Shown here piece after piece: positions 1 through 10,471 of a stretch of DNA of 64,000 nt. Every line of letters begins with the position of its first letter. Position 1 is the stretch's first letter. Made by a program: the position numbers and the translations under genes. The stretch comes from Paenibacillus sp. JDR-2. GTDB lineage: Bacteria; Bacillota; Bacilli; Paenibacillales; Paenibacillaceae. The notes beneath the pieces are model-generated. The model did not search any database. It was not told where the DNA came from and saw only the letters and a list, made by a program, of their open reading frames with translations. The stretch covers positions 3,440,001-3,504,000 of the forward strand of contig NC_012914.1 in assembly GCF_000023585.1 (NCBI RefSeq), read 5' to 3'.

Positions 1-642
1 GTTAGCGCCGACAGTCTTGCATCCTATGCTGCCGGAAGGGTTGCTGCGGTGGAGAGGCTTAATTCGCGCGAGCTTCTCCTGACCTTGGAGCAGCCGGCTC
101 CCATCCTGCATGGGGAGCAAGATGTTATTGAGAATCTGACATGGTCCCCGGAGATCGTAATTGAGAAGAACCATTTTGCCCGCATTCCGACCCGCGGCAT
201 ACTTGTGACGTCGCCACGAAAGACGATTATACGGGATAACAGGTTCGAAGGCATACACATGAACGGTATTCTGGTCGCGGCCGATGCAAATTCATGGTAT
301 GAATCGGGCGCGGTTACGGACTTGCTCATTACGGGGAATCATTTTGGGGCCAGCGGCGGGGCAGAGCATCCGATTATCCGGATTGCTCCCGAGAACGAGC
401 TTTCTATCTCAGAAGTACCGGTGCACCGAAACATCAGAATAGAGGGTAATCGGTTTGAAGTCTCCCAAGCTGCGCTGCTATCGGCGCGGAGCACGGAAGG
501 GCTTGTCTTCAGCCGGAACGAGATTCTGGTTGAACGGTTGTGCGAAAGCGTAGAAGAGCCGGATGCAAGCGGGTTCTTTGCGATTGAAAGCTGCAGCGGC
601 GTTGAAATAGAAGGAAACACGTTCCATATCCAGAAATCGTAG
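1..642 (+). CDS. right-handed beta-helix repeat protein, 3' part only
   Basis: The reading frame is open from base 1, so the gene starts outside the window; 213 codons remain. The product shows the short repeats of a parallel beta-helix (pectate-lyase-like) fold, with recurring Asn-x-Phe or Asn-x-Ile turns such as GNHFG, GNRFE, SRNEI and GNTFH spaced roughly 20 to 30 residues apart. Such proteins are usually extracellular carbohydrate-active enzymes (polysaccharide lyases or glycosidases), which fits the neighbouring beta-glucuronidase placed tail to tail. No catalytic residues can be assigned from this C-terminal part, so the substrate is unknown. Confidence 0.75.
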   Translation, partial: VSADSLASYAAGRVAAVERLNSRELLLTLEQPAPILHGEQDVIENLTWSPEIVIEKNHFARIPTRGILVTSPRKTIIRDNRFEGIHMNGILVAADANSWYESGAVTDLLITGNHFGASGGAEHPIIRIAPENELSISEVPVHRNIRIEGNRFEVSQAALLSARSTEGLVFSRNEILVERLCESVEEPDASGFFAIESCSGVEIEGNTFHIQKS

Positions 643-648
643 ATTAAC

Positions 649-682
649 AAAAGAGACAACCGGCGTTCCGGCTGTCTCTTTT
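649..682. terminator. bidirectional intrinsic terminator between convergent genes
   Basis: Inverted repeat AAGAGACA (651-658) / TGTCTCTT (673-680), extended by an inner CCGG/CCGG pairing, with A runs on the left and T runs on the right. It sits between the beta-helix gene and the beta-glucuronidase gene and can serve both strands. Confidence 0.8.
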
Positions 683-690
683 GCGTTCTA

Positions 691-2406
691 TTAATCCTGC
701 TCACTCCAAGCACGGTAAATGCGGCTTACCTCGCGGAAAGACTGCTTCGGCTTGCGGTATTCGTTGACCAGACCTTTGTTATTGAAGCTGCGGGCACGGT
801 CGCGGAAATGGTTGCCACTGCTCTTTAGATCACCCCGGATATCCGCAAATTGCCAGATATAAGTGCCTCCGATGAGAGGATCCTCTCTAAATATGCCAAG
901 CGCTTCGGTGACAATATGCGCCTGGTAATCCTCGCTGAACAGCCTTGGCTCCCAGCCGACATCGCCAAAAATCCCGGCTCCGCCGAATTCGGTCATTAAT
1001 ACCGGCTTATCTCCCGCTCCCATTTGTTCTGCACGCTTATGGAATTGTTGAAGCATTTCCTTAAAACCGTCAACCTGGCCTTCATACCAGCCATAATATT
1101 TGTTGATGCCGATGACGTCAAAGAGCGGAAGCAGGACATCCTCCAGCGGATGCATGGTGGCATAGGTAACAAGTCTGCTGGAATCCAGCTTCCTCACGAG
1201 CTCAACCATCCTTTTTGTCATCTCGTAAGCGTCTTGCGTTCTTGAATCGATCTCGTTATGAACGGACCAGAATACAACCGAAGGGTGATGGATGTGCGTA
1301 AGAACCATCTCTTCCATCATTGTTAACGCACGATCTTGGAAGAGAGGTTCGCAGACCGTCTCGTTCGGCAGCATAGCTCCCCAAATCGGAATCTCGCTCC
1401 AGAAAACAATCCCGTTCTCATCCAGCAAATCCAGCCAATACGGACTTTGGGGATAATGGGAGCCGCGAACCGTATTGCAGCCAAGCTCAAGAATGATATC
1501 CAGATCCTTCTGCATAAGCTTGGGAGGGAAGGCAAAGCCCCATTCCGGATGTTCCTCATGCCGGTTAATGCCTCTTAAATAGACGGGAGCACCATTGATT
1601 CGTATTCGGTGATCCCTTGTTTCGATTTTGCGGAAACCAATCCGTTCGTATTTGTCGTCTTGTTCGATGCCAGCCCGGAACAGATAGAGCTCCGGCTTGC
1701 CGGGATTCCACAAACGGACATCATTCCATTCGAATCTAAATTCAAGCTCTTCCGATTGCCCGGCTGCCACGCGAACTTGTTCCGACCGTATCACCTCATT
1801 GCCTTCTGATAAGGTGAAAAGAGCGGATTCGTCGTTTTGCGAGAGCGAGCATAAACGGACTTGAACCTTGATGTCGGCAGCAGCTCCATCCAGCTCATAA
1901 TTTATTGCGAATTTATCGATATAGATATCCGGTAAGGTCTGTAGCTCAACCGAGCGAATAATACCACCGTAATGGAACCAGTCGACGACTTCGGTCGGGA
2001 TGGTCAAGCGGTCGAGCGTGCTGTCTGTCCGGACAACGAGCTCATGCTCTCCTGCAGGCAGGGAGGGGAGAATAAATTCAAACGGCGTATATCCGCCATA
2101 ATGGTAACCGAGATGTTGACCATCGAGATAGATATCGGCATGGCCTAATACGGCATGGAATATAAGCCGAACATGCTGAGCATCTTCCGTACGCAGCTTT
2201 TTCCTGTACCAGGCGATACCCTCGTAATCATACAAATGAAGTTCGTTATTCCAGCAGGAAGGCACATAGAGAGATTTCTCGGCATGTGGAAATCGCTCGA
2301 ACCACTTCTCTTGCCGTCCCGTATTTTCGGGATCTTTTACAAAGTCCCATGGCCCGTCTAACAGCGTTGTTTTACGAATATGATGCTCCGGAAAAGTACG
2401 AATCAA
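691..2406 (-). CDS. uidA: beta-glucuronidase, glycoside hydrolase family 2
   Basis: A 571-residue GH2 enzyme expected to release terminal beta-D-glucuronic acid from glycosides. The order is a jelly-roll sugar-binding domain (about 10-160), an Ig-like domain (160-260) and a TIM barrel (265-565). The acid/base Glu385 lies in WSVHNEID and the nucleophile Glu473 in LMTEFGG. The Asn542-x-Lys544 motif, which in E. coli GusA contacts the glucuronate carboxylate, is present and separates it from a beta-galactosidase. No signal peptide is seen, so it is probably cytoplasmic. The start is TTG, preceded by AAGGAGG with a 7-nt gap. It is slightly shorter than E. coli GusA (603). The divergent AraC gene at 2572 is its likely regulator. 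Confidence 0.9.
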   Translation of the reverse strand: MIRTFPEHHIRKTTLLDGPWDFVKDPENTGRQEKWFERFPHAEKSLYVPSCWNNELHLYDYEGIAWYRKKLRTEDAQHVRLIFHAVLGHADIYLDGQHLGYHYGGYTPFEFILPSLPAGEHELVVRTDSTLDRLTIPTEVVDWFHYGGIIRSVELQTLPDIYIDKFAINYELDGAAADIKVQVRLCSLSQNDESALFTLSEGNEVIRSEQVRVAAGQSEELEFRFEWNDVRLWNPGKPELYLFRAGIEQDDKYERIGFRKIETRDHRIRINGAPVYLRGINRHEEHPEWGFAFPPKLMQKDLDIILELGCNTVRGSHYPQSPYWLDLLDENGIVFWSEIPIWGAMLPNETVCEPLFQDRALTMMEEMVLTHIHHPSVVFWSVHNEIDSRTQDAYEMTKRMVELVRKLDSSRLVTYATMHPLEDVLLPLFDVIGINKYYGWYEGQVDGFKEMLQQFHKRAEQMGAGDKPVLMTEFGGAGIFGDVGWEPRLFSEDYQAHIVTEALGIFREDPLIGGTYIWQFADIRGDLKSSGNHFRDRARSFNNKGLVNEYRKPKQSFREVSRIYRAWSEQD

Positions 2407-2571
2407 TGCGGATCCTCCTTAAGCTTCAGCTATTCATAGCCGGCGTGTTAATCGTCTGATAATATGGTTAATATAGCATGACGGATCGGGCAGCTGAATG
2501 GAAGAAACCGATATCCGCATGTCATTTTCGAGCTTGTTTATCTACGGAACGATTCTAGGAGGTTATGCAGG

Positions 2572-3441
2572 ATGGCAGACCTAAGCCATGCAACCAAACA
2601 TCTTGTTGTCCATATCCACCTCATTCTCGATAAATCGACGTATCCCGGCTGGAAGGATATTCGCAACCTTGTTAATGTGCATAGCTTGTATTGGATACAT
2701 GAAGGGAGAGGGACCTTCCTGACGAACACCGAGCATCAGGTTGAGGCGGGCATGCTGGCGTATTTAAGGCCTGGACTGGAGATGTCCATGCGCTCCGACC
2801 CGGAGGCGCCGCTTCGTATGACCATGGTGTTGTTCGATTGCGCGGAGCTTGTTTACGAGGCGGTATGGAAGAATACGATGCCTGTTGGTAAATTGAGCTT
2901 CCCTTTTCTAAGCCAATACGGAGATCCTCAAGCCGAAGAGCTTGGCGCGTGGTTCAGAGAAATCAATCGGAGCTGGGCTGCGCGAATATCGGATGGCTCC
3001 AGCGTTCCCGAATCTCAGCTGCTGTTGTTACTGAACAAATTGCAGCACAGCAAGGAGCCGGATTGGAATATCGACGAGTCGGGCGTTTTTGCTTCTTATG
3101 AGAAGATCAAACAAACCTTGGAGAGCAGCTACAAAGAAAATTTGCGAATCGAACAATTGGCCAAGACGTACAGCATTTCTCCTTCATACCTTCGCAAGGT
3201 GTTCCTGAAGCATACGGGAATGGGGCCGAAACAATATTTGGATCATATACGCAACCGTCAGGCTTGCGATTATCTTGTCTTTACCGATTATCCTATCAAT
3301 CAGGTTGCCAAGCTGTGCGGGTATTACGAGGAATACCATTTCAGCAAAATGTTCAAACAGCATAACGGCATGTCGCCAAGCCATTATCGGATAACGAAGA
3401 GGGCGGAGGCCGGTACATCAACGAAGAAACATAGCCGATAA
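2572..3441 (+). CDS. AraC family transcriptional regulator
   Basis: 289 residues: an N-terminal cupin-like sensing region (about 1-150) and a C-terminal pair of helix-turn-helix motifs (about 185-285; IEQLAKTYSISPSYLRKVF and INQVAKLCGYYEEYHFSKMF). The second motif carries the family's usual GY...Y.FS.MFK..G.SP pattern. AGGAGG at 2557-2562 is 9 nt before the ATG. It is transcribed away from the beta-glucuronidase gene across a 165-bp gap, so it probably activates that gene in response to a glucuronide or another sugar. That target is inferred from position. Confidence 0.88.
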   Translation: MADLSHATKHLVVHIHLILDKSTYPGWKDIRNLVNVHSLYWIHEGRGTFLTNTEHQVEAGMLAYLRPGLEMSMRSDPEAPLRMTMVLFDCAELVYEAVWKNTMPVGKLSFPFLSQYGDPQAEELGAWFREINRSWAARISDGSSVPESQLLLLLNKLQHSKEPDWNIDESGVFASYEKIKQTLESSYKENLRIEQLAKTYSISPSYLRKVFLKHTGMGPKQYLDHIRNRQACDYLVFTDYPINQVAKLCGYYEEYHFSKMFKQHNGMSPSHYRITKRAEAGTSTKKHSR

Positions 3442-3587
3442 ATGTGATTGGTTCCCGCAAGCGTGTCCGATCATCGGCGTTATGATCTCTAACGAAACGA
3501 CATAACGTTATTTGACCATTTTCAGGCATCATAATGATAATAATCGGTAATTAGCGTTACATAGTTTCGTTAGCCCTTGTGCAAAAA

Positions 3588-3622
3588 AATAACGCCATCA
3601 GTATTATGACCCGATGGCGTCA
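3588..3622 (-). terminator. intrinsic terminator of the DUF11 repeat gene
   Basis: Stem ACGCCATC (3592-3599) / GATGGCGT (3613-3620), followed on the minus strand by a T run read from the A7 at 3583-3589. It lies just after the stop of the repeat-protein gene. Confidence 0.8.
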
Positions 3623-3630
3623 AAGTCCTC

Positions 3631-6600
3631 TTACTCCTCGTCTTGCTCCACTCGCAGAACAAGAAGATTGGAACGAATGGTAAGCCTCCTCAATAAATCA
3701 TTTATTCTGAAGCTGACGGAGGCTTGGTTCTCGACCTGCTCATCTGGCGGCAGAAGGGACTGCTCGGCTCTGAATCTGACCGCCAGCGACTGGCCGGGAG
3801 ACAGATTGCCAAGCGGTAAGCCTTGTGCCGGATCCGCTCCGCTTACGTTTCTGCCGTTAATATCCACGCTGCCCGGAACAAACAAGGTTCCCGCTTGCAG
3901 CATATCGTGAAGGACCGCATCATTAATCGGCAAATCGCTCACATTAGCCACCGTTATGGTAAATCTAACCTTATCGCCTACGAATATCGTACCCGAGTCG
4001 GAGCTTTTCGTTACGACAAGCGGTGGGCTTATGACTCGGAGGACCGCGTCGGCGCGTACCAGGCCGATTTGAGAAGATTCCGCCAAAATCGTATTCACAA
4101 TCGGTGTGCCCGGCACTGCGTTTTCCGGAACGGTAAACGGGATGATAAGCGACAATGCTTCGCCAACATCCTGCGAGGCAACGATAGCAAAAATGCCAAG
4201 CAACGGATCGGAAACACGGATGTTCGTTAGTGGAATGTTACCTGTGTTTTGTCCGCGCATACGGAAAAAGACGGTTTCTCCAGGCAATGCGATTGGAGGA
4301 AATACGGTCTTGGTGACCTCCAGTCTTGGATCCGCCGGGATGGTCACATTGACGGATGCGCTAACAGGAGGTGACTCATTCGAACTGAGAATGGCTGTAT
4401 TGGTAAGAACGGTCCCGCCGCGTGTTCCTGCCGGTATGGTAAATGTCCGGGATAGCTGAGTAGAGAAGCCCGGAGGGATAGTATCCGCAGACTCGTCAAT
4501 TCCCAGCAATTCATCTAAGAAACGCAAATTAGTAAGCGATGTGTTTGAATTGTTTTGGATAGAAAAGGTGAAGGTTACCGTATCTCCTGCTAATGCAATT
4601 GAAGGATCGACGCTTTTGGTCAAATTAAGAACAAATTCAGGCTGCACGGTAAGCGTTGCGGTCGAAGAAGTCTCTCCCGTTTCTGTTGACGTTGCGGTTG
4701 CCGTATTGGTAAGAATGGTTCCTGCCTGGACGATAGGCACGATAAACGGAAGCGGAATGATATGGACCGAGCCAACGGGTAAAGCTGGAATAAGCGAGTT
4801 CAATCCAAGACCTGCATCCGTCACGATAACGTTGGTTAATACCACATTTCCCGTATTCTGAACGCGAATGGTGGCTGTTACCGTCTGACCCGGAGGTGCC
4901 TCGGCCGGCTCGAAAACTTTGCTGAGTTGAAGCAATGCTGTTGGGTCTACAGTTACCGTAGAAGTGCCTTCTTCAGGATTAGACTGATCTGAGGTGGCAA
5001 TCGCGGTATTCACGATGACTGTACCGGGCAGGATGCTTGACGGCACAACGTAAGGGAATACAAGCGTCCTGCTCTCGCCAGGATTAAGCGTACCGATATC
5101 GCTGGCTACGCCAATGGCATCATCCCTGAGTTCAATACCTGTCAATGCAACCGTCCCCGCGTTAGCAACCGTAATTGTATAGATAACGGTGCCGCCGGGA
5201 GCAACAATTTCCCGGTCCGGTGTTTTGGTAACGGTCATAACCGGAGGCAACGGGTCTACAAGCACGTTTGCTGTGGTATCTATCGTATCGGTCTGATCGG
5301 AAGCAGCCGTACTGCGATTTTGAATAACCGTTCCGATTGGCGTTCCAACCGGAATGAAAAATGATGGCGTAAACGATTGAGAGGCCCCTATTCCGAGAGT
5401 TGAAATAACCGTACTGAAGCCTAGCAAAGCATCTTGGACAATAACGTTGGTGAGCGGAACATTGCCGGTATTCTCAACCGTAATGGTGTAGGTTATCGTA
5501 GCGCCAGGCAGTGCGTTCTCTACGCTTGGCGTCTTCGTAATCGAAAGTGCGGGAACTCCCGCCACCGTTACGTTCACGGATTTTTCCTGAGGCGCGGTTT
5601 CAGTTGAAGTAACAATAACCGTATTGTTAATGATTGTTCCGGCTGAGGCAGTAGCGGAAATCGTGAACGGAACGGTCTCGATGACGGATACGCCGGGCTC
5701 AAGTGTAACAATCGTATTGACATAGCCAAGAAGAGGATCGGCAATAACAACGTTTGTGAGCGGCGAGTTTCCGGTATTGATTACGGTGAATGTAAAATGG
5801 ACCGTACTGCCTGCGATTGCTTGGGTCTGGTCAACTGATTTGTTAATTGCGATAGAAGGCTCAGGAATTAATATATCCAATGAAGCGTTGTCGATGTCCG
5901 TTACCGTCAATGATTCGAACGTACCCGATACCGCTGCTGTGTTAACGAACGGGTTAACGGACAAATCCGGTACGATAAACGGGATGCTGAGCGTCCTTTC
6001 CTCCCCAATGACCAAAGTGCCAATCACTTCGTCAAGTCCAATCAAAGGATCGGTTAACCGAACATCGGACAAGACGGTATTACCCTTATTTGCAATGACC
6101 AAAGTGTAAGTAACTTGATCCCCTCGTGCAGCTTGTGGAGGTGAAACTGATTTGGTCAGCAAAATATCGGGCTGTCCCAGTACTTTCACAACGGCATCCG
6201 ATTGGGCAGGACCGATCTGGTCCGTCGTAACGGATGCGATATTCACAATGGTCTCGCCCTGCTGGGCATTATCCGGAATAATAAAAGGAACTGTAATGAT
6301 GATCGAGTCTCCGGGATCTAGGGCTTCGTAAAGCTGGTCAACATTTAGGACGGGATCCGTAATTCGGATATTCGTAAGTCGATCATTGCCCGCATTCGAT
6401 ACATTAATGGTATAAAGCACGGTTTCTCCCGGAGCGGCAATTTGAGGATCAACCGATTTGACGAGATAGATTTCCGGAATTGGCGAAACGACAATAGTTG
6501 CGGTATCGGATACGGGCGGCGCTTCATTGGAGGTGGCGACCGTCAGGTTGTTGAAGACAGTACCTGCTAAAGTGCCGGCAGGCACAACGAACAGCACGTT

Positions 6601-6915
6601 AAAAGTACGTGATTCGCCTACAGCAAGCGATGGGATAACCTCGGTAAAGCCTACTAGATCATCCTTGACGGCAACATTGGCAACGGGAGCATTGGATAAG
6701 TTCGTGACGGTAATCTGATAGGTAACCGTCTCGCCGGGAGGTACGGTGATACGGTCAGACGATTTAGTAATAGATAACTGGTAATCAGGCAGCACGATCA
6801 CTTCGGCTTGGTCCTGAACCGGTAGGGTTTGATCCGATATCGCAAATACCGTATTCACGATAACGGAGCCCGCTGGAGTTCCGGGCGGTACAACGTATGT
6901 GGCATGCAGTTCCAC
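3631..6915 (-). pseudogene. DUF11-type repeat protein, downstream part after a frameshift
   Basis: This minus-strand frame (1094 codons from its first Met) continues the protein begun at 8762. It holds ten tandem repeats of about 115-125 residues, each opening with a PGxTVxYTIxVxNxGN..LTNV pattern and closing with IVNTA; the last one is a classical DUF11 end repeat (VGDKVRFTITVAN ... LSPGQSLAVRF). It has no start codon or ribosome site of its own. The upstream frame reads into it at about 6930, where one base appears to be missing in a CTTCCTTCC tract. It ends in an acidic EQDEE tail with no LPXTG motif or membrane anchor. If the shift is a sequence error or is bypassed, both parts form one product of about 1730 residues. 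Confidence 0.85.
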
Positions 6916-8762
6916 GGTCGATTCGGGCGGAAGGAAGAGATGATATCAACCAGGCCAAGAAGCGAGTCTTCAATACGAACGTTTGTTAACGGGAATGGTG
7001 CCGGATTTTTAATCGAGAAGGTATAGGTGATGATCTGCCCCGGTAATGCTTCCGTAGGCTCAGCGGTTTTGTTGATAAAGATTTCAACCGCCTTCTGGAC
7101 AAAAACAATATAATCCTCTACTTCCCCGTCTGTTGCCGGCCCTAAGCTTCTGGTATCCGCGAGCTGTCCCGGCGGATTCGCATTCACCAGCGTGTCGGTT
7201 GTTAGACGTATTCTAACAAAAGTATGATCCAGGATTGGCATCACGCCAAAAGCAGGGAAAAAATGCAGCTCATAGGTTTGAGTGCCGGGAATCGAAGGGA
7301 TCGTCAATACAGGAGACGCCTCATCTTCTTGGTAAATGCCATCCCCGTTAAAGTCTACCCACGCATACAGATTAGCTGATGTACCTGTCGTATTCGTCAC
7401 GGTCACCGGGAAGGAATAGAAACCTAAATTCGCAATTAAAATTGGCAAGGGCACAGCTACGCCATCGTCTTGGATACCTTGCGTCAAGTCATCTCCGGTT
7501 GCGTCAAAATTCTGATGGGCATCCGTCTCCGCCGTAACTCTCGTGCCCAGAAACAGATTATTCACGAGACCATGACGGGGACCGTCGGAGGGTAGCAACG
7601 TAGAATAATTGTCCGGCCCATTGCCCGCAGCAACATCCGGCGCATCGCCAAAATCCAAATTAATAGTTGCAAGAGCGCACATAGTGGCATCGTTGAAGGA
7701 GGATGAGACCGTTGATGAAAAGCGGCTTGCGGCAGCTGTATTCCCCGAAATGGTGTAACGGTATATATTGCCGTCGTTATTCGAAATGGCATAAATTGTA
7801 CCGGTTGCATCAAGGGCAACCGCGCCAAACGGTCCCGTATTTAATGGAGTAGTTGTAATATTCGTTATTGTGCCCGTCGTTGGCGCAATTCGCTGCATCA
7901 GCCCAGTTGGCGTTATGGCATACAAGTTGCCGTCCTGCGGCCGATATACCCAATCGCTGGAATTGAGCGCACGGCTTAAAGCTACTCCAAAGTTGCTGGT
8001 CTGCTCCAAAAAGCCGTTTGCCGGATTGACCAGCTTCATGAACGTCGCGGAATTCGGGCGAAGATCAATGACATAAAATCTCGTCTCGTTATTAACAAAC
8101 AAATAAAGGAATCCGTTCAAGTCAAATGTTCCGACATTGTAAGTGTCTGCCGGTAGACCAGGCGGAAGAGGAAAAAGGATGATGACATTCCCGTTGTTGT
8201 CTACGCGGACGATACGGTTATTTAATTGATCATAGCCATAGATGTAATTATCAAGCGTATTATAGCCAATGCCGTTAATATCGACAGGCGGGCTGACGGT
8301 TCCTTGGACGACGGCTGAGCCCGTAACGATATTAATGTTGTACCAGACAGAAGGACGGCCGGAGAATTGAATCATACTCGTGGTGCAGCCAAGCGGGTTA
8401 TTAATCGTGTCGTGACTGAAGTTATTGCCGCTGAGCACGGCGTTCCCCGTAATCTGAGCCGCCGTAACGGTTAACGTTAGCTTGCGAGGTCCATTGGACA
8501 TCGTAAAACCTGCAGGCTGGGAAACAGCAACCGGGGGACAGGTTGCGCCTGGATTGCCTACGGTCTCATACACCGTATACGTACCCGCTGAGGTGATTGA
8601 AAAGCTGTAGCTGCCGGCCGAATCAGTTTGCGCTGGTGTGCAAGTGCTGCCGGTACTGCTAAATAACACGACAAATGCACCAGGTATTCCGGGCTCTCCA
8701 ACGGTAAATACTCCGTCATGGTTCAAATCGTTAAAAACAATTCCCGTAATTGTAGCTGGCAT
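6855..8762 (-). pseudogene. SdrD-B/GEVED/DUF11 protein, upstream part
   Basis: 635 codons from an ATG, with AAGGAGG about 14 nt upstream (long spacing). Domains in order: an SdrD B-like/Cna-B fold (1-100; TGIVFNDLNHDGVF, then AGSYSF), a beta-propeller-like region (about 125-370; repeated NGNV, DLNGFLYLF and TGTIYAI blades), a GEVED domain (about 375-555; LDFGDAPD ... TDGEVEDYIVFV) and the first half of a DUF11-type repeat. In the middle of that repeat the frame shifts, and the last 20 or so residues are junk before an early stop. There is no N-terminal signal peptide, unusual for an adhesin-like protein; it might instead be a spore-surface component, which is speculation. Confidence 0.85.
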
Positions 8763-8990
8763 TGCGGGTGTGGATACCTCCTTTTTAAAGGGAATTATTC
8801 CGAATGGTTATCCTAAAAACCAACATTCTATATAAATATTCTTTAAGCCTGGCCGGTAGAAGAATTTTCGACAGAGATCTTGCTTGTCCGCTTACAGTCG
8901 ATTATTTGAGAATTAATAATGTGGAAATTAAAGGGAGTTGCTTGCGGATTGCCGAATATAATGTGAAGAGAGAAAGCCGGAGGAAGATTA

Positions 8991-9743
8991 ATGAAGCTAA
9001 AAATGAGTATACTGGTTGCGCTAGCCGTATGGCTTACGGCATGCTCCGTTCAAACGGAGAAAACGGTAATCCCGCAAATCACTCCGTCACCCGATGCAGC
9101 TGAAGCGTCAGTAGAATCAGATAACCAGGACAATACGGATACGGTCAAGGAAGATCTCTCGGTTAGAGCGGTAGCTTCCCACCAGGCAGGTACACTAATG
9201 ATTCAACCAAAGAGTCAAGCGATGGTAACTGTTCTTGGTGCTCCTAGCTGCTACGGGCTGGAAACCGATCTAAGCTGGACGGGAGATTATGAGGCGATTT
9301 GGAAACCCGCAGCCGGGGGGAATCCCGTGAAAGTATTGTCTTTTCCTGAAGACCTCGAGATTATAGAGCCGACCGACGAAACGGTAAATCTGCAAATGCT
9401 CACAATCGGAGATACCGATATTTTTACGTATTATCCGCGTTATACGGATTGCCATGCGCTTGAAGCTTATCTTTTTGGCGTGAAAGACGGGCAGGTATTT
9501 CCGATCACCTTCGAAGATGAAGCGGGACAGCTCACGAACAGCTTCTTCCAGCATCCGCATTATCCGCTGCAGGTGTCCGGCAATGAAGAGCTTGTGATTA
9601 CAGGTGGCGAAGGCGGAGGGCAGGCGTTTATCGAGGTGTGGCATTACGGCTATGATTCCGTTCAGCATAGGATGAAGTTGAGCAAGACCGATCAAGTGCA
9701 ACCCCAGGATCTCTTGCCGTCTATCAATGAAGGAGGGGATTAA
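8991..9743 (+). CDS. lipoprotein of unknown function
   Basis: 250 residues with a short signal peptide and a lipobox (LTAC, Cys18), so it should be anchored on the outer face of the cytoplasmic membrane. After a low-complexity linker rich in Ser, Asp and Thr (20-60) comes a globular region with no motif I recognise. The ATG at 8991 follows GGAGGAAG at a good distance. Its stop is 2 nt before the next gene, so the two are very likely cotranscribed and translationally coupled. Confidence 0.75.
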   Translation: MKLKMSILVALAVWLTACSVQTEKTVIPQITPSPDAAEASVESDNQDNTDTVKEDLSVRAVASHQAGTLMIQPKSQAMVTVLGAPSCYGLETDLSWTGDYEAIWKPAAGGNPVKVLSFPEDLEIIEPTDETVNLQMLTIGDTDIFTYYPRYTDCHALEAYLFGVKDGQVFPITFEDEAGQLTNSFFQHPHYPLQVSGNEELVITGGEGGGQAFIEVWHYGYDSVQHRMKLSKTDQVQPQDLLPSINEGGD

Positions 9744-9745
9744 AC

Positions 9746-9970
9746 ATGAAGGAGAAGGAAGAATCGAAGAAGGAGGAATCAACGACTTCTTCAACCGTAG
9801 TATCTTTTAATGAAGCTACGGATCATTATCAGAAGATTATGGGGGTTCCGAATCAACGGGCGGATTTAAAAAGCATGCCAAAGGCTTTGAGGTGGTTCTC
9901 TTATTTCTTCTACACGGTTATCATTCTTGGCGCATTGCTTTTTCTAATCTCCTGGTTCCTTCATAGGTAA
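9746..9970 (+). CDS. small single-span membrane protein
   Basis: 74 residues: a charged, Lys/Glu/Ser-rich N-terminal half, then one hydrophobic helix (about 50-70, FFYTVIILGALLFLISWFL) ending in HR. The ribosome site (GGAGGGG) lies inside the 3' end of the lipoprotein gene just upstream. The pair looks like a two-gene unit of unknown role. Confidence 0.7.
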   Translation: MKEKEESKKEESTTSSTVVSFNEATDHYQKIMGVPNQRADLKSMPKALRWFSYFFYTVIILGALLFLISWFLHR

Positions 9971-9980
9971 GTTCTTTTAA

Positions 9981-10006
9981 GCGGAGCTGCGCGGCTCCGT
10001 TTTTTT
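9981..10006 (+). terminator. intrinsic terminator
   Basis: Stem CGGAGC/GGCTCCG with a short GC loop followed by seven T, closing the lipoprotein/membrane-protein unit. Confidence 0.8.
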
Positions 10007-10120
10007 ATGCTCGAAAGCAATGGTCTGCTTTTTCTTTCCCGATGTTGAGGAGAGTATAGGCGGATGCTACACTTGTGCTATTCAGATGGATCCATGTGAA
10101 CGAATAAAGGAGTCGTATAG

Positions 10121-10471
10121 GTGATGTTTAATTTCGATCCGGACAAAGTGCTGGCCGATTTCAAAGACGGTGCGCCGATGCTTGCGGCTATCGGAGACGA
10201 GACGCGCCAGCTTATCGTGGGCGCACTGCTTGGAGCCGGGTGTGAAGGAATGCGCGTTGGCAGGCTAATGGAGCTGACCCATCTGTCCAGGCCGTCTCTT
10301 AGCCACCACTTAAAAATATTGAAGGAAGCGGGCGTTGTCGGCATTACCAAAGAAGGGACAAAAAACTATTATTACCTCGATGGCTCCGGCAAGCTGCTGC
10401 AGTTAAAAAAATTAGCCGCTCATATCGATCATTATTTGGATGAGCTTAGAAAGGCGGGATATCATGTCTGA
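10121..10471 (+). CDS. ArsR family winged-helix regulator
   Basis: 116 residues with one ArsR-type winged helix (about 20-95): LAAIGDETRQLIVGAL, the recognition region LTHLSRPSLSHHLKILKEAGVV and a wing ending in NYYYLDG. I see no Cys-based metal site, so the inducer is probably not a thiophilic metal. The start is GTG at 10121 (AAAGGAG 8 nt upstream) or the ATG 3 nt later. Its end overlaps the following reductase gene by 8 nt, so the two form an operon; it probably represses that operon. Confidence 0.85.
   Translation: MMFNFDPDKVLADFKDGAPMLAAIGDETRQLIVGALLGAGCEGMRVGRLMELTHLSRPSLSHHLKILKEAGVVGITKEGTKNYYYLDGSGKLLQLKKLAAHIDHYLDELRKAGYHV

Noticed and set aside
3631..6915. Treating the downstream DUF11 frame as a separate gene starting at 6915
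   Set aside because: There is no ribosome site, the first codons lie in the middle of a repeat, and the upstream gene flows directly into it after a one-base shift.
9270..9794. A 174-codon minus-strand frame
   Set aside because: Antisense to the lipoprotein gene, with no plausible start context.
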